From: Bog-473 sp963738135
GTDB taxonomy: Bacteria > Actinomycetota > Acidimicrobiia > Acidimicrobiales > RAAP-2
Length of the DNA stretch: 64,000 nucleotides
Assembly: GCA_963738135.1 (NCBI GenBank)
Contig: CAVTVK010000004.1
Location: 1 to 64,000, forward strand
Direction: 5' to 3'
Shown here in pieces: positions 1 to 7,892 of the stretch; the first letter of the stretch is position 1, and every line of letters begins with the position of its first letter. Position numbers and translations under genes: made by a program. The notes under the pieces are model-generated. The model was not told the DNA's origin. It saw only the letters and a list, made by a program, of their open reading frames with translations, and did not search any database.

Positions 1-257
1 TCGGTCCCTCGGCACAGCGTTCTCCGATGCCGGCCTGAAACGCCGCAAAGGCAGGCGACGACGTCAGCGGGTTCTCCTCGCCGTCGAGTGACGGCGACAT
101 GGACGAAGCTCACGCCGTCATCGAGGCGGAAGGCGGCGTAATGGAGCCCACTGGATGCTCTTCGGCCAGCTCGGCGAAGACCTCGCGTATCGAGTCGTTC
201 GTTCTCGTCGGCATGCTCGGGCTTGGTGCGGTAGCGGATCACTTTGGTCGTTGGCAT
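1..257 (-). CDS. Small ABM-like protein, frameshifted, 3' end beyond window edge
   Basis: The ATG at 257 follows AAGGAG eight bases upstream and lies about 30 bp after the stop of the preceding gene, so it looks like the last gene of the ArsR operon. The protein opens MPTTKVIRYRTKPEH and stays coherent only if the frame changes three times: near 188-196 (extra base), 141-150 (missing base) and 84-92 (extra base). The joined pieces read RLIREVFAELAEEHPVG, then LHYAAFRLDDGVSFVHVAV, then LDGEENPLTSSPAFAAF. This resembles small dimeric alpha/beta-barrel (antibiotic-biosynthesis-monooxygenase-like) proteins. That family call is from memory and no catalytic residue is assigned. The gene runs off the left edge. 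Confidence 0.6.
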   Translation of the reverse strand, partial: MPTTKVIRYRTKPEHADENERLDTRGLRRAGRRASSGLHYAAFRLDDGVSFVHVAVTRRRGEPADVVACLCGVSGRHRRTLCRGT

Positions 258-288
258 GGCGCTGCTCCTTCTTCGTGAACGGCGCGGA

Positions 289-693
289 TCAGATGGCGCG
301 CATGGAGTTGTTGCGGGCCTCGTGGGTCAGACCTCCGCCAGGCCCAACTGCCTCGAGGAGGGGCGGCAGGTACATCCCGAAGCGGCCCCTGTACCCCTTG
401 CGCTGGCCGTACCAGCCGCCGATCGGGTTGTCGGGAGAGCGCCCCCACGCCTCCACGGTCCCGTCCGCCGCGGCTTTCTTCTCGTCGGCAGCGCCGAGCG
501 GCACCCAGTCGCCCTGCTCGGACAGCCAGCGATGCAGGTCCTCGATCGCCCGCAGGTCGTAGGAGAGCTTCGTCGAGCCCACCTGGCACACGAGCACCGC
601 CGGCTCCGACTCCTCGTCCCGGTACATGGTGTACTCCGAACTCCCCGGAGGGGTCTTCAGCACCCACGGGTCGTTCTTGCTCCCCGTCGCCAT
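289..693 (-). CDS. Conserved hypothetical protein (DUF6855-like)
   Basis: A 134-residue soluble protein starting MATGSKNDPWVLKTPPG. Its ATG overlaps the TGA of the upstream SRPBCC gene (TGATG at 691-695), so the two are translationally coupled. It is rich in Trp, Gly and charged residues, with a compact W-x-P-L-G-A-A-D-E-K-K patch and a C-terminal HEARNNSMR tail. I recall similar actinobacterial proteins under DUF6855; no biochemical role is known to me. The run GPGGGL near residue 120 looks out of character, and a pair of compensating indels around 335-350 would give the more usual GLAEVTH. The location suggests a partner of the ArsR-controlled SRPBCC protein. Confidence 0.75.
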   Translation of the reverse strand: MATGSKNDPWVLKTPPGSSEYTMYRDEESEPAVLVCQVGSTKLSYDLRAIEDLHRWLSEQGDWVPLGAADEKKAAADGTVEAWGRSPDNPIGGWYGQRKGYRGRFGMYLPPLLEAVGPGGGLTHEARNNSMRAI

Positions 694-1139
694 CAGCCAG
701 CTCCTTCCCTCACCGCGGCCGCAAAGTGCGGCACGAGCGCATCCCAACCGGCGCGGTTCTGGTCCCGCGCCACATCTGCCGCGTCGCCCAAGGTCTCCCA
801 GCCACTGTGCTCGATCTCGACGCGCGTGCGCGTGCCGCCCTCGCCGACGAAGGTGATCTCGACCGCAGTGGCCGCGGCGCGGTCACGGCCTATGTGCCAG
901 AGATAGGACAGGCGACGGGGTGGCTCCCAGACCGTGACTTCACCCCACTCGTGGCGCCCGCCCTCGGACGTCCGCTCGTAGATCCGCCCGCCGGTGCCGC
1001 TCTCGAGGACGATCTCGTCGGGATCGCCACTCACCGTGTGATCGCGAGGCCACCACGATCCGATCTTCGACGTCCACACTGCGAAGGCATGCTGCGGGGG
1101 ACAGTCGACCTCGAAGCTGATGCGCAGCGGCGCGGTCAT
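693..1139 (-). CDS. SRPBCC (AHSA1-like) family protein
   Basis: A 148-residue START/Bet v1-like protein. It has the usual pattern of an N-terminal beta strand (LRISFEVDCPPQHAF), a W-rich patch (WTSKIGSWWPRDH), central strands and a long C-terminal helix containing GWETLGD and GWDALVPHF. The family forms a deep hydrophobic cavity that binds small ligands; the ligand here is unknown. The ATG overlaps the ArsR gene's stop by ATGA at 1136-1139, and its own stop overlaps the next start. ArsR regulators fused to or followed by AHSA1-type proteins are a recurrent actinobacterial module, so the SRPBCC protein is probably the controlled effector. A second such pair lies at 12337-13217. Confidence 0.88.
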   Translation of the reverse strand: MTAPLRISFEVDCPPQHAFAVWTSKIGSWWPRDHTVSGDPDEIVLESGTGGRIYERTSEGGRHEWGEVTVWEPPRRLSYLWHIGRDRAAATAVEITFVGEGGTRTRVEIEHSGWETLGDAADVARDQNRAGWDALVPHFAAAVREGAG

Positions 1140-1522
1140 TTGGGCGCTCGTGGTGACGAGGTGTTCTCGGCCACCATGCGGAAGCGGGCGGCCGCTTCGC
1201 CCCAGACGCCCTCGAGGTAGTCCCGGACGGCCCGCACTCCCCCGTCCTGCAGGTGGTAGATCCGGCGGTTCCCGTCCGGCCGCTCGGCCACCATTCCGGC
1301 ATCCTTCAGCAGGCGCAGGTGGCGCGAGACCGCCGGGCGGCTGATGGGCAGCGCGGCGGCGATCGCGTTGACCGGCTTGTCACCCTCGCTCAGGAGGCGC
1401 AGGATCTCCCGCCGCGTCGGATCGCCGAGGGCATCGAACGGGTCCCCCGCAACCTCCGGTCCCGGCATGACCTCAGCGGCGCGAGCCGACCCGGCCGGAA
1501 ACAGCTGGGGACGCCGCGTCAC
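1136..1522 (-). CDS. ArsR-family HTH transcriptional regulator
   Basis: A 128-residue winged-helix protein with the ArsR pattern DALGDPTRREILRLLSEG followed by the recognition helix SRPAVSRHLRLLKDAGMV and the wing RIYHL. No metal-binding Cys pair (CVC) is present, so it is not a classical metal sensor. The GTG start at 1522 is favoured because GAAGG lies six bases upstream. It is the first gene of a four-gene operon (ArsR, SRPBCC, DUF6855-like, ABM-like). Immediately upstream are two tandem GTAAC-N6-GTTAC sites that look like its own operator. Confidence 0.9.
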   Translation of the reverse strand: MTRRPQLFPAGSARAAEVMPGPEVAGDPFDALGDPTRREILRLLSEGDKPVNAIAAALPISRPAVSRHLRLLKDAGMVAERPDGNRRIYHLQDGGVRAVRDYLEGVWGEAAARFRMVAENTSSPRAPK

Positions 1523-1555
1523 GTAACACCTTCGTTACCGTAACAGAATGGTTAC
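1523..1555 (-). promoter_or_regulatory. Tandem inverted-repeat operator upstream of ArsR
   Basis: Two successive GTAAC-N6-GTTAC palindromes, 1523-1538 (spacer ACCTTC) and 1540-1555 (spacer AGAATG), separated by one base. The junction itself makes GTTAC-C-GTAAC. They abut the GTG start of the ArsR gene, where an autoregulatory operator is expected. Assignment to this ArsR is inference. Confidence 0.6.
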
Positions 1556-1594
1556 CGATCGGCAAGGCCCGCCGGCAGCCGTGACCACATGGCC

Positions 1595-2008
1595 CTAGGC
1601 GGCGACGAGCGTCGTCCTGGACTCGATCAACCGGTGCACCTTCTCGGCCACCGAAGGGGAGGCCTCCAGAATGCGGCGGAACTCGGTCGCCGAGCCGGCG
1701 TAGATCTCGCAGTCGGTGACGGCCGTCACCGTGGCATTGCGGCGGCCCGAGCCGAGGGGCTGTACGAGGGCCATTTCGCCCACCAGGTCACCACGACCGA
1801 GGGTGGCGATGCTCCGGCCGCCCTGGGTGACCTCGGCCATGCCACTCACCATGATCATGAACTCGTTGCCGATGCCGCCTTCACGCACCAGCACCCGCCC
1901 GGCCCTGACCTTCAGCCTTGTCAGCTGGCGCGCAATGACCGTCAGCTCGGACCGGCTGGCCTCCGAGAACAGGTCCAATTCGCGCAGATCGTCCTTGAGC
2001 AAACGCAT
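1595..2008 (-). CDS. Cyclic-nucleotide-binding domain protein
   Basis: A single cNMP-binding (Crp/PKA-type) domain of 137 residues with no helix-turn-helix. It opens MRLLKDDLRELDLFSEASRSE, has the Gly-rich strand pattern, and carries a phosphate-binding cassette GDLVGEMALV followed by RRNATVTA. The canonical cassette is R-(S/T)-A, so the site is nearly complete and may bind cAMP or a related ligand. The ATG at 2008 is chosen over an upstream ATG at 2074 because GGAAGGAG sits seven bases before it. Without a DNA-binding domain it is likely a ligand-responsive partner rather than a transcription factor. It stands alone between the ArsR operon and leuA. Confidence 0.85.
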   Translation of the reverse strand: MRLLKDDLRELDLFSEASRSELTVIARQLTRLKVRAGRVLVREGGIGNEFMIMVSGMAEVTQGGRSIATLGRGDLVGEMALVQPLGSGRRNATVTAVTDCEIYAGSATEFRRILEASPSVAEKVHRLIESRTTLVAA

Positions 2009-2120
2009 CGGTGCTCCTTCCAGTAATTCACTCTTCCCACGGCCAGAGTGACGCTTGGGTGGATGATCTGTCAACCAGTTGGGGAAGATTCCTACTATCT
2101 CTCTTGGAGATTAGCGGGAG

Positions 2121-2555
2121 TTACCCCTCGAACCAGCGGTAGCGGCTCCAGCCGGCCATGGGCCGGGCACCCAGGCGCTGGTAGAAATCCATGGCCGGGA
2201 CGTTCCACTCCAGCACCTCCCATTCCAGGCGGCCGGTGGTCTCCTGGCGCAGGCGGGTCAGGAGCTCGGTGGCATGGCCCCGGCGCCGGTGCTCCGGCCG
2301 GACATAGATGTCCTCGAGCCAGATCCCCGTCTTCCCCAGGAAGGTCGAGAACGTCCGGTACCAGAGGGCGTGGCCCACCAGCCCGCTCCCTTCCTCGACG
2401 ACCCAGTCTTGGGCCATCGCCTCGGGCCCGAACAGCGAGCCGGCGAGGTCGGCCTCGGTGATCGACACCTGGTCCGTGAGGTTCTCGAAATCCGCCAGCT
2501 CGCGGATCATCGCCACCAGCTCGGGGACGTCCGCCTCTACCGCCGGGCGGATCAC
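2121..2555 (-). CDS. GNAT family N-acetyltransferase
   Basis: A 144-residue GCN5-related acetyltransferase beginning at GTG 2555, whose codon overlaps the TGA of leuA (GTGA, 2552-2555), so it is translationally coupled to leuA. Visible features are the N-terminal IRPAVEADVPELVAMIREL helix, the acetyl-CoA pyrophosphate loop VRPEHRRRGHATELL around residues 86-100, and the C-terminal strand N-x-PAMDFYQRLGA. The sequence is closest in style to diamine/spermidine acetyltransferase-like GNATs (W-LED-I-YV pattern), which act on small amines, but the substrate is not certain. Its co-expression with leucine synthesis is probably a transcriptional convenience. Confidence 0.85.
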   Translation of the reverse strand: MIRPAVEADVPELVAMIRELADFENLTDQVSITEADLAGSLFGPEAMAQDWVVEEGSGLVGHALWYRTFSTFLGKTGIWLEDIYVRPEHRRRGHATELLTRLRQETTGRLEWEVLEWNVPAMDFYQRLGARPMAGWSRYRWFEG

Positions 2556-4279
2556 CCCTGGCGGGCCCGGTTCGCCGCGGAGACCACGGCGCCCAGCGAG
2601 GCGTCGAGGATGGACGAGTCTCGGCCCACGCCCCACCATGTGGATCCGTCGGCGCCCGCGCACTCCACGTACGCCACCGCCGACGCGCCCGAGCCCTCGG
2701 TGAGGGCGTGCTCTGAGTAGTCCTTCACTTCCAGCACAATACCGAGGTCGGCCTTCAGCGCCGTGACCAGCGCGTCGATCGGCCCGTTGCCCCGACCGGT
2801 GACCGTCTGGTGCTGGCCGTCGACCAGCAGCTGTGCGGTCACGCTGGTCTGACCCTGTCCGGTGGAGACCTCGCTGGTGATCAGCCGCAGCCCGGCGTCC
2901 TCGGGGAGGTAGATCTCCTCGAAGACGTCGCGCATCTTCCCGGAGGGGATGACGGTGCCGCTCGCCTCGGTGATCTCCTGCACGCGCTTGGAGAACTCGA
3001 CCTGCAGCCGCCGCGGCAGGTCGAGCCCGTGGTCGGTGTCCATCAGGTAGGCCACGCCGCCCTTGCCCGACTGGCTGTTCACCTGAATGATCGCCTCGTA
3101 GGTGCGGCCGGTGTGCTTGGGGTCGATCGGCAGGTAGGGCACCTCCCACTCGTCGTAGTCGTCCCCGACCGCGGCCATGCCCTTCTTGATGGCGTCCTGG
3201 TGCGAGCCCGAGAAGGCGGTGTACACGAGGTCGCCCGCGTACGGGTGGCGCGGGTGCACCGGCAAGCGGGTGGCGTACTCGGCCACGCGGCGCACCTTCT
3301 CGATATCGCCGAAGTCCAGCGCCGGGTCGATGCCCTGTGAGAACAGGTTCATGGCCAGGGTGACGATGTCGACGTTCCCGGTGCGCTCGCCGTTGCCGAA
3401 CAACGTGCCCTCCACCCGGTCGGCACCGGCCAGCACGGCCAGCTCGGCCGCCGCCACCGCGGTGCCGCGGTCGTTGTGGGGGTGCAGGCTGAGGACGATG
3501 GCGTCCCGGTTCTTGACGGTGCGTCCGAACCACTCGATCACGTCGGCGTACACGTTCGGGCTGTACATCTCGACCGTGGCGGGCAGGTTGAGGATCATGG
3601 GCGACTCGGGCGTCGGCTGGATCACGTCCATCACCGCCTCACAGATCTCGACGGCGAACTCAGGCTCCGTCCCGGTGAAGCTCTCGGGCGAGTACTCGTA
3701 GCGGACGGTCGTCCCGTCCAACTGGGCCTCGTAGACCTTGCAGAGCTCGGCCGCCTTCACCGCGATGTCGATGATGCCCGCCTTGTCGAGGCCGAACACG
3801 ACGCGCCGCTGCAACTCGGACACCGAGTTGTAGAAGTGCACGACGGCGCGCCGGGCGCCGGCCAGCGACTCGAAGGTCCGCTCGAGGAGCTCCTGCCGGC
3901 ATTGCACCAGCACCTGGATCTCGACGTCGTCGGGGATCAGGTTCTCGTCGATGATCAGGCGCTGGAAGTCGTAGTCCGTCTGGGAGGCGGAGGGGAAGCC
4001 GACCTCGATCTCCTTGAACCCCACGTCGACCAGCGTCTGGAACAACGCCAGCTTGCGCTCGGGGTCCATCGGGTCGATCAGGGCCTGGTTCCCGTCGCGC
4101 AGGTCCACGCTGGCCCAGCGGGGGGCCCGGGTGAACTGGCGATCGGCCCAGGTGCGGTCGTGCAGCACGAGCGGCACGTGCGACCGGTACTTGTCGAAGG
4201 GCATCGGTGACGGGTCACAGGGCAGGGTCAGGCGACCCCGCTCCATGTCGTCACCACTCCCTCTCTGTCCCTCAGCCAT
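2552..4279 (-). CDS. leuA: 2-isopropylmalate synthase
   Basis: A 575-residue enzyme condensing acetyl-CoA with 2-ketoisovalerate, the committed step of leucine synthesis. The N-terminal segment MPFDKYRSHVPLVL is typical of the long actinobacterial/fungal LeuA type. The HMGL TIM barrel carries SVDLRDGNQALIDPM (metal-binding Asp and catalytic Arg) and the HPHNDRGTAVAAAEL histidines. The last 120-150 residues form the LeuA regulatory domain that binds leucine (SEVSTGQGQTSVTAQL). There is no frame break. ATG 4279 has AGGGAAG upstream; internal ATGs at residues 12 and 26 are alternatives. A leader peptide with three Leu codons and a terminator precede it, which indicates attenuation control. Confidence 0.97.
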   Translation of the reverse strand: MAEGQRGSGDDMERGRLTLPCDPSPMPFDKYRSHVPLVLHDRTWADRQFTRAPRWASVDLRDGNQALIDPMDPERKLALFQTLVDVGFKEIEVGFPSASQTDYDFQRLIIDENLIPDDVEIQVLVQCRQELLERTFESLAGARRAVVHFYNSVSELQRRVVFGLDKAGIIDIAVKAAELCKVYEAQLDGTTVRYEYSPESFTGTEPEFAVEICEAVMDVIQPTPESPMILNLPATVEMYSPNVYADVIEWFGRTVKNRDAIVLSLHPHNDRGTAVAAAELAVLAGADRVEGTLFGNGERTGNVDIVTLAMNLFSQGIDPALDFGDIEKVRRVAEYATRLPVHPRHPYAGDLVYTAFSGSHQDAIKKGMAAVGDDYDEWEVPYLPIDPKHTGRTYEAIIQVNSQSGKGGVAYLMDTDHGLDLPRRLQVEFSKRVQEITEASGTVIPSGKMRDVFEEIYLPEDAGLRLITSEVSTGQGQTSVTAQLLVDGQHQTVTGRGNGPIDALVTALKADLGIVLEVKDYSEHALTEGSGASAVAYVECAGADGSTWWGVGRDSSILDASLGAVVSAANRARQG

Positions 4280-4338
4280 CAGTGTCTTCCCTTTCCTTCA
4301 TCGTCGAATCCATCGGCCCGAACCGGCACCGGCCCAAC

Positions 4339-4370
4339 AAAAAACCCCCTGGCCTTTGCGGCGCAGGAGG
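4339..4370 (-). terminator. Attenuator terminator in the leuA leader
   Basis: On the minus strand a GC-rich stem (CCTCCTG pairing with CAGGGGG, with an inner GCC/GGC pair around GCAAA) is followed immediately by six T residues (4344 to 4339). It lies between the Leu-rich leader peptide and the leuA start, where a regulated intrinsic terminator is expected. Confidence 0.8.
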
Positions 4371-4400
4371 TTGCGAGCGAACGCGATGTGGCGTTCGCCG

Positions 4401-4436
4401 TCAGGTAAGCAGCAGGTCGGTTGCGGTGGGCGCCAT
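4401..4436 (-). CDS. leuL: leuA leader peptide (attenuation)
   Basis: An 11-codon open frame encoding MAPTATDLLLT, with three consecutive Leu codons (CTG CTG CTT) two codons before the TGA. It is followed 30 bases later by an intrinsic terminator and then by leuA. This arrangement is the hallmark of ribosome-mediated attenuation: with scarce leucyl-tRNA the ribosome stalls on the Leu run and the terminator should not form. The start codon sits seven bases after a TACACT box, so the leader is probably translated from a leaderless transcript. Two in-frame codons upstream (GTG TTG) are alternative starts. Function is inferred from arrangement and known actinobacterial leu leaders. Confidence 0.8.
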   Translation of the reverse strand: MAPTATDLLLT

Positions 4437-4443
4437 CAACACA

Positions 4444-4449
4444 AGTGTA
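4444..4449 (-). promoter_or_regulatory. Putative -10 box for the leuL-leuA transcript
   Basis: TACACT on the minus strand, seven bases before the leader-peptide ATG; this matches the TANNNT spacing of leaderless actinobacterial mRNAs. A TTGACG hexamer lies 23 bases further upstream, too far for a normal -35, so only the -10 is proposed. Confidence 0.5.
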
Positions 4450-4474
4450 ATCGTCCCATCGGGTGCCGTGGGCG

Positions 4475-4825
4475 TCAAGAGGCAACCGGTGAGCCGAAGC
4501 GCAACACGTTCCCGTCGACGTCGGTGTGGGCCGCCTCCCACACGCCGAACCCGGGGTCGAACAGGTCCGAGGTCTCGCCTACCGCCGCCGCCCGCCACTC
4601 GGCGTGCAAGGCGTCGGCGTCGTCGACGCCGAGGTAGGCCGCGCCCCGCTCCGACACCGGCCCCTCGGACACCTGCTCGAAGTGGATGCGGATGCCGTCC
4701 CGGGCCGCCGTTCCGTAGCCACCGCCGTGCACGTGCACCACGAAGCCGAGTGCCTCGTAATGGGCCCGCATGCGGTCCATGTCCGCGGTGGGGAAGATCG
4801 GGGCGACGTGCTGCAGGGAGACCAT
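4475..4825 (-). CDS. VOC (glyoxalase/bleomycin-resistance) family protein
   Basis: A 116-residue single-module VOC protein starting MVSLQHVAPIFPTADMDRM at ATG 4825. The beta-alpha-beta-beta-beta layout is visible, with HVAPIFPTADMDRMRAHYEALGF in the first half and GVWEAAHTDVDGNVLRFGSPV at the end; the latter has the usual DPDGN-L-x-F-G form with V in place of P. The metal ligands are only partly conserved (the N-terminal His and the terminal position are not a clear His/Glu pair), so it may be a binding protein rather than an enzyme. It stands alone, immediately upstream of the leuA leader on the same strand. Confidence 0.82.
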   Translation of the reverse strand: MVSLQHVAPIFPTADMDRMRAHYEALGFVVHVHGGGYGTAARDGIRIHFEQVSEGPVSERGAAYLGVDDADALHAEWRAAAVGETSDLFDPGFGVWEAAHTDVDGNVLRFGSPVAS

Positions 4826-4849
4826 CCCCGCTGACGCTAGCGTGGTCGG

Positions 4850-5020
4850 ATGCGCCGGCTCGCGTCGACCCTCTTTCGCGCCGCCCTGGTCATCGGGGCG
4901 CTGGCGGTGCTGCGCGTCGTCCTGCTGGACCGGGCGCCGCGGCGGGAGCTGCACCGGGGCGAGCCGGTCATCGGCAGCCTGGACACGTGGCCCGCCGTGC
5001 CGCGCAAGCCCCAATCCTGA
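4850..5020 (+). CDS. Small single-pass membrane protein, hypothetical
   Basis: A 56-codon frame on the plus strand in the gap between the VOC gene and serA. It encodes an N-terminal basic start (MRRLASTLFR), one hydrophobic segment (AALVIGALAVLRVVLL, about residues 11-26) and a short polar tail ending WPAVPRKPQS. Placement of the basic residues predicts a cytoplasmic N-terminus and a mostly extracytoplasmic tail, or a signal anchor. It fills an otherwise empty intergenic space and has the codon bias of the region. No function is recognisable. It is divergent from the VOC gene, and its stop is 10 bp from the serA stop (convergent). Confidence 0.5.
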   Translation: MRRLASTLFRAALVIGALAVLRVVLLDRAPRRELHRGEPVIGSLDTWPAVPRKPQS

Positions 5021-5029
5021 GGCTCGTCG

Positions 5030-6602
5030 CTACAGCGTGACGCGGTGGATGTCGAGAATGCCCTCGTCCCCGCGGAGCTGATCCACCACGGCGTCGGAAG
5101 CCGGCGTCGTGGTGGAGATCACCATCATGGCGGTCGACGACTCGGGGCTCGGTCCCACCGCCATTGACGAGATGGAGGTGCCGGCCGTCCCCAGCGCCGT
5201 CCCCACAATGCCGATCACGCCCGGACGGTCGTCGTTGCGCACCACGATCATGTGGGGCGAGGGCGGCACCTCCACCTGGTGCTCGTCCACCATCACGATG
5301 CGCGGCTCCGTACGCAGCCCGGCGGTGATCAACGTCCCGGCAACCGAGTGCGAGCCCGAGCGCAACGTGATGAGCGACTTGTAGTCGCGCGAGGTCGCGG
5401 TGGACGACTCGCGCACGCGCAGGCCGCGCTGTTCGGCCAGTTGCGGCGCGTTGACGTAGGAGACGGGCTCCTCGGTGGAGCCTCCGAAGATCCCCTTCAA
5501 GACCGAGAGCGTCAGGATGCCGGTGCTCTCCCCCGCCAGCTCACCTTGGTACTCCATGTCGATGGCGTCGGGCAGCCCGTCGTGCAGCCCGACGAAGAAG
5601 CGTCCCAGCTGTTCGGCCAGCCCCATGAAGCCACGGACCGTGTCGGTCACGTCGCGCGCCGCCACGTTGACGGCGTAGGGCACGAAGTCCCCGGCCAGCG
5701 CCAGCAGCACCTGCTCGGCGATGGTGACACCGGCCTTGTCCTGCGCCTCCTCGGTCGATGCCCCCAGGTGGGGCGAGACGACCACCTGCGGCAGCTCGAA
5801 CAAGGGCGATTCCGTGCAGGGCTCCTTGGCGAACACGTCAAGACCGGCACCCGCCACGATGCCGTTGCGGATCGCCTCGGCCAGTGCCTCCTCGTCGACG
5901 ATGCCGCCCCTCGCCGTGTTCACGATGCGGATGCCGGGCTTGGCCTTGGCCAGAAGATCGCGGCCGAAGAGCCCGATGGTCTCCGGCGTCTTGGGCGTGT
6001 GGATGGAGACGAAGTCGGCCTCGGCCACCAGCTCCTCGATCCCGACCAAGCGCACCCCCATGGCCCGTGCCCGCTCGTGGGACACGAAGGGGTCGAAGCC
6101 GATGAGCTCCATGCCGAAGGCGTGGGCGCGCTGGGACACGAGCGAGCCGGCGCGGCCCAGCCCCACGACGCCGAGCACCTTGCCGTGCAGCTCGACGCCC
6201 TCCCACTTCGATCGCTCCCAGCGCCCTGCGACGAGTGCCGAGTGCGCCTGCGGGATGTTGCGGGCCTGCGCGAGCAATAGGGCCATGGCCTGCTCGGCCA
6301 CCGAGAGGATGTTCGACGTCGGCGCGTTGACCACCATCACCCCGCGCTCGGGTGGCCGCATCGACGTCGACGTTGTCGAGCCCGACGCCGGCCCGGCCCA
6401 CGACGGCCAGCGACGTCCCCGCCGTCAACACGTCGGCCGTCACTTGCGTGGCGGAGCGGATGATCAGCGCGTGCGCGCCAACCACGGCGCCGAGCAGTTG
6501 CTCGGGGCTGAGACCTTCCTGCACGTCGACCTCGTGGCCCGCTTCGGCCAGCAGATCGAGTCCGCTCTGCGCGATCTTCTCCGTTACCAGTACCCGTGCC
6601 AC
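5030..6602 (-). CDS. serA: D-3-phosphoglycerate dehydrogenase, one frame break
   Basis: Catalyses the first step of serine synthesis, 3-phosphoglycerate to phosphohydroxypyruvate. The GTG start at 6602 has GAGGAG upstream. The N-terminal part reads MARVLVTEKIAQSGLDLL to NVDVDAAT, then the frame shifts at 6350-6352 (an extra base in GGG on the plus strand) and continues ERGVMVVNAPTSN. Visible features are the NAD loop VVGLGRAGSLVS, the catalytic Arg in NTARGGIVDE, the Glu in DVFAKEP and the His in SPHLGASTEEAQ, an intervening (ASB) domain, and a C-terminal ACT domain starting MIVVRNDDRPGVIGIVG. The restored length of about 524 residues is normal for the long actinobacterial form, which is serine-inhibited through the ACT/ASB domains. 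It follows the aminotransferase by 51 bp. Confidence 0.95.
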
Positions 6603-6653
6603 CGCGGTGGTCTCCTCACTCCCCCCGACGGAAGTTCCCCGCCGGTCTGGCGG

Positions 6654-7892
6654 TCAGTCTTGCGCCTCGCCGAAGAGCGCGGCCAACCGGCTCACACCCT
6701 CGACAAGATCCTGGTCGCCCAGCGCGTACGACATGCGGAAGAAGCCGGGCGCGCCGAACGCCTCACCGGGCACCACCGCCACCTTGGCCTCGTTGATGCA
6801 GATTTCGGCCAACTCCGCGCTGCTCGCCGGACGCTGTCCCCGGAGACTCCGTCCGAGCAACCCCTTGACCGAGGGGTAGGCGTAGAACGCACCCTCGGGG
6901 ACCACGCACTCGACGCCCTGAATGTCGTTGAGCATCGACACGATGGTCAGGCGCCGGCGGTCGAAGGCCTGGCGCATCATGGCGACGTCGTCGAGGTTGC
7001 CCGAGACGGCGGCGAGCGCGGCGCGCTGCGACACATTGGCCACGTTGGAGGTCTCATGGCTCTGGATGTTGGTGGCCGCACCGATGGCGTCGGTCGGACC
7101 GATGAGCCACCCCACGCGCCAGCCCGTCATGGCGTAGGTCTTGGCGACGCCGTTGGCCACCAGACAGCGGTCGGCCAGCTCCGGGACGACCACGGGCATG
7201 GAGTGGTGCTCGGCGCCCCCGTAGACGAGATGCTCGTAGATCTCGTCGGTCAGCACCCAGATCCCCTTGGACACCGCCCAGCGGCCGATGGCTTCGATCT
7301 CCTCGCGCGGGTAGACCGCCCCGGTCGGGTTGGAGGGGGACACGAAGAGGAGCGCTTTGGTGTTGGGGGTCCAGGCCGCCTCGAGGTCGGCCACCGAGGA
7401 ACGGAAGCCGGTGGTCTCGTCGGAGGACACCACCACGGGGGTCCCGCCGGCCAGGGCGATGGACTCGGGATAGGTCGTCCAGTAGGGGGCGAGCACCAGC
7501 ACCTCGTCGCCCGGGTCACACAACACGGCGAAGGCATTGGCCACCGCCTGCTTGCCTCCGTTGGTGACGAGCACCTGGTTGGCGGCCACCTCGTACCCCG
7601 AGTCGCGCCGCGTCTTGGCCGCGATGGCCTCGCGCAGCGCCGGGATGCCGCCCGTCGGGGTGTAACGGTGGTTGGACTGGTCGCGACAGGCGGTGACCGC
7701 CGCCTCGACGATGTGTGGCGGCGTGGGGAAATCCGGTTCGCCCGCGCCGAAGCCGATGACGTGCTCCCCCGCCGCCTGCAACGCCTTGGCCTTCGCATCC
7801 ACGGCGAGGGTGGCCGAGGGCGCCACGGCGGCGGCCCGGCGAGAGATCCGGCGGAGCTCGGTCGGGGATTTCGTGGTCGTCACGGATGCCAT
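6654..7892 (-). CDS. Class I PLP aminotransferase (aspartate/prephenate aminotransferase type)
   Basis: A 412-residue fold-type I aminotransferase of the AspB subfamily. Visible are the substrate loop GFGAGEPDFPTPPHI, TPTGGIPALREAIA, the PLP-phosphate/ring contacts in FVSPSNPTGAVY, DEIYEHLVYGG, the Schiff-base lysine in NGVAKTYAMTGWRVGW and the C-terminal substrate Arg in FFRMSYALG. Members interconvert aspartate/oxaloacetate and some also transaminate prephenate; which one applies here cannot be read from the sequence. It is upstream of and co-directional with serA. Its ATG (7892) overlaps the ATG of the divergent serC by two bases, so its promoter must lie inside serC. GTG at residue 4 is a possible alternative start. 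Confidence 0.93.
   Translation of the reverse strand: MASVTTTKSPTELRRISRRAAAVAPSATLAVDAKAKALQAAGEHVIGFGAGEPDFPTPPHIVEAAVTACRDQSNHRYTPTGGIPALREAIAAKTRRDSGYEVAANQVLVTNGGKQAVANAFAVLCDPGDEVLVLAPYWTTYPESIALAGGTPVVVSSDETTGFRSSVADLEAAWTPNTKALLFVSPSNPTGAVYPREEIEAIGRWAVSKGIWVLTDEIYEHLVYGGAEHHSMPVVVPELADRCLVANGVAKTYAMTGWRVGWLIGPTDAIGAATNIQSHETSNVANVSQRAALAAVSGNLDDVAMMRQAFDRRRLTIVSMLNDIQGVECVVPEGAFYAYPSVKGLLGRSLRGQRPASSAELAEICINEAKVAVVPGEAFGAPGFFRMSYALGDQDLVEGVSRLAALFGEAQD

Noticed and set aside
2556..3533. N-terminal extension of the GNAT frame
   Set aside because: The frame is open far into leuA but is out of frame with it, and acetyltransferase homology starts only at GTG 2555.
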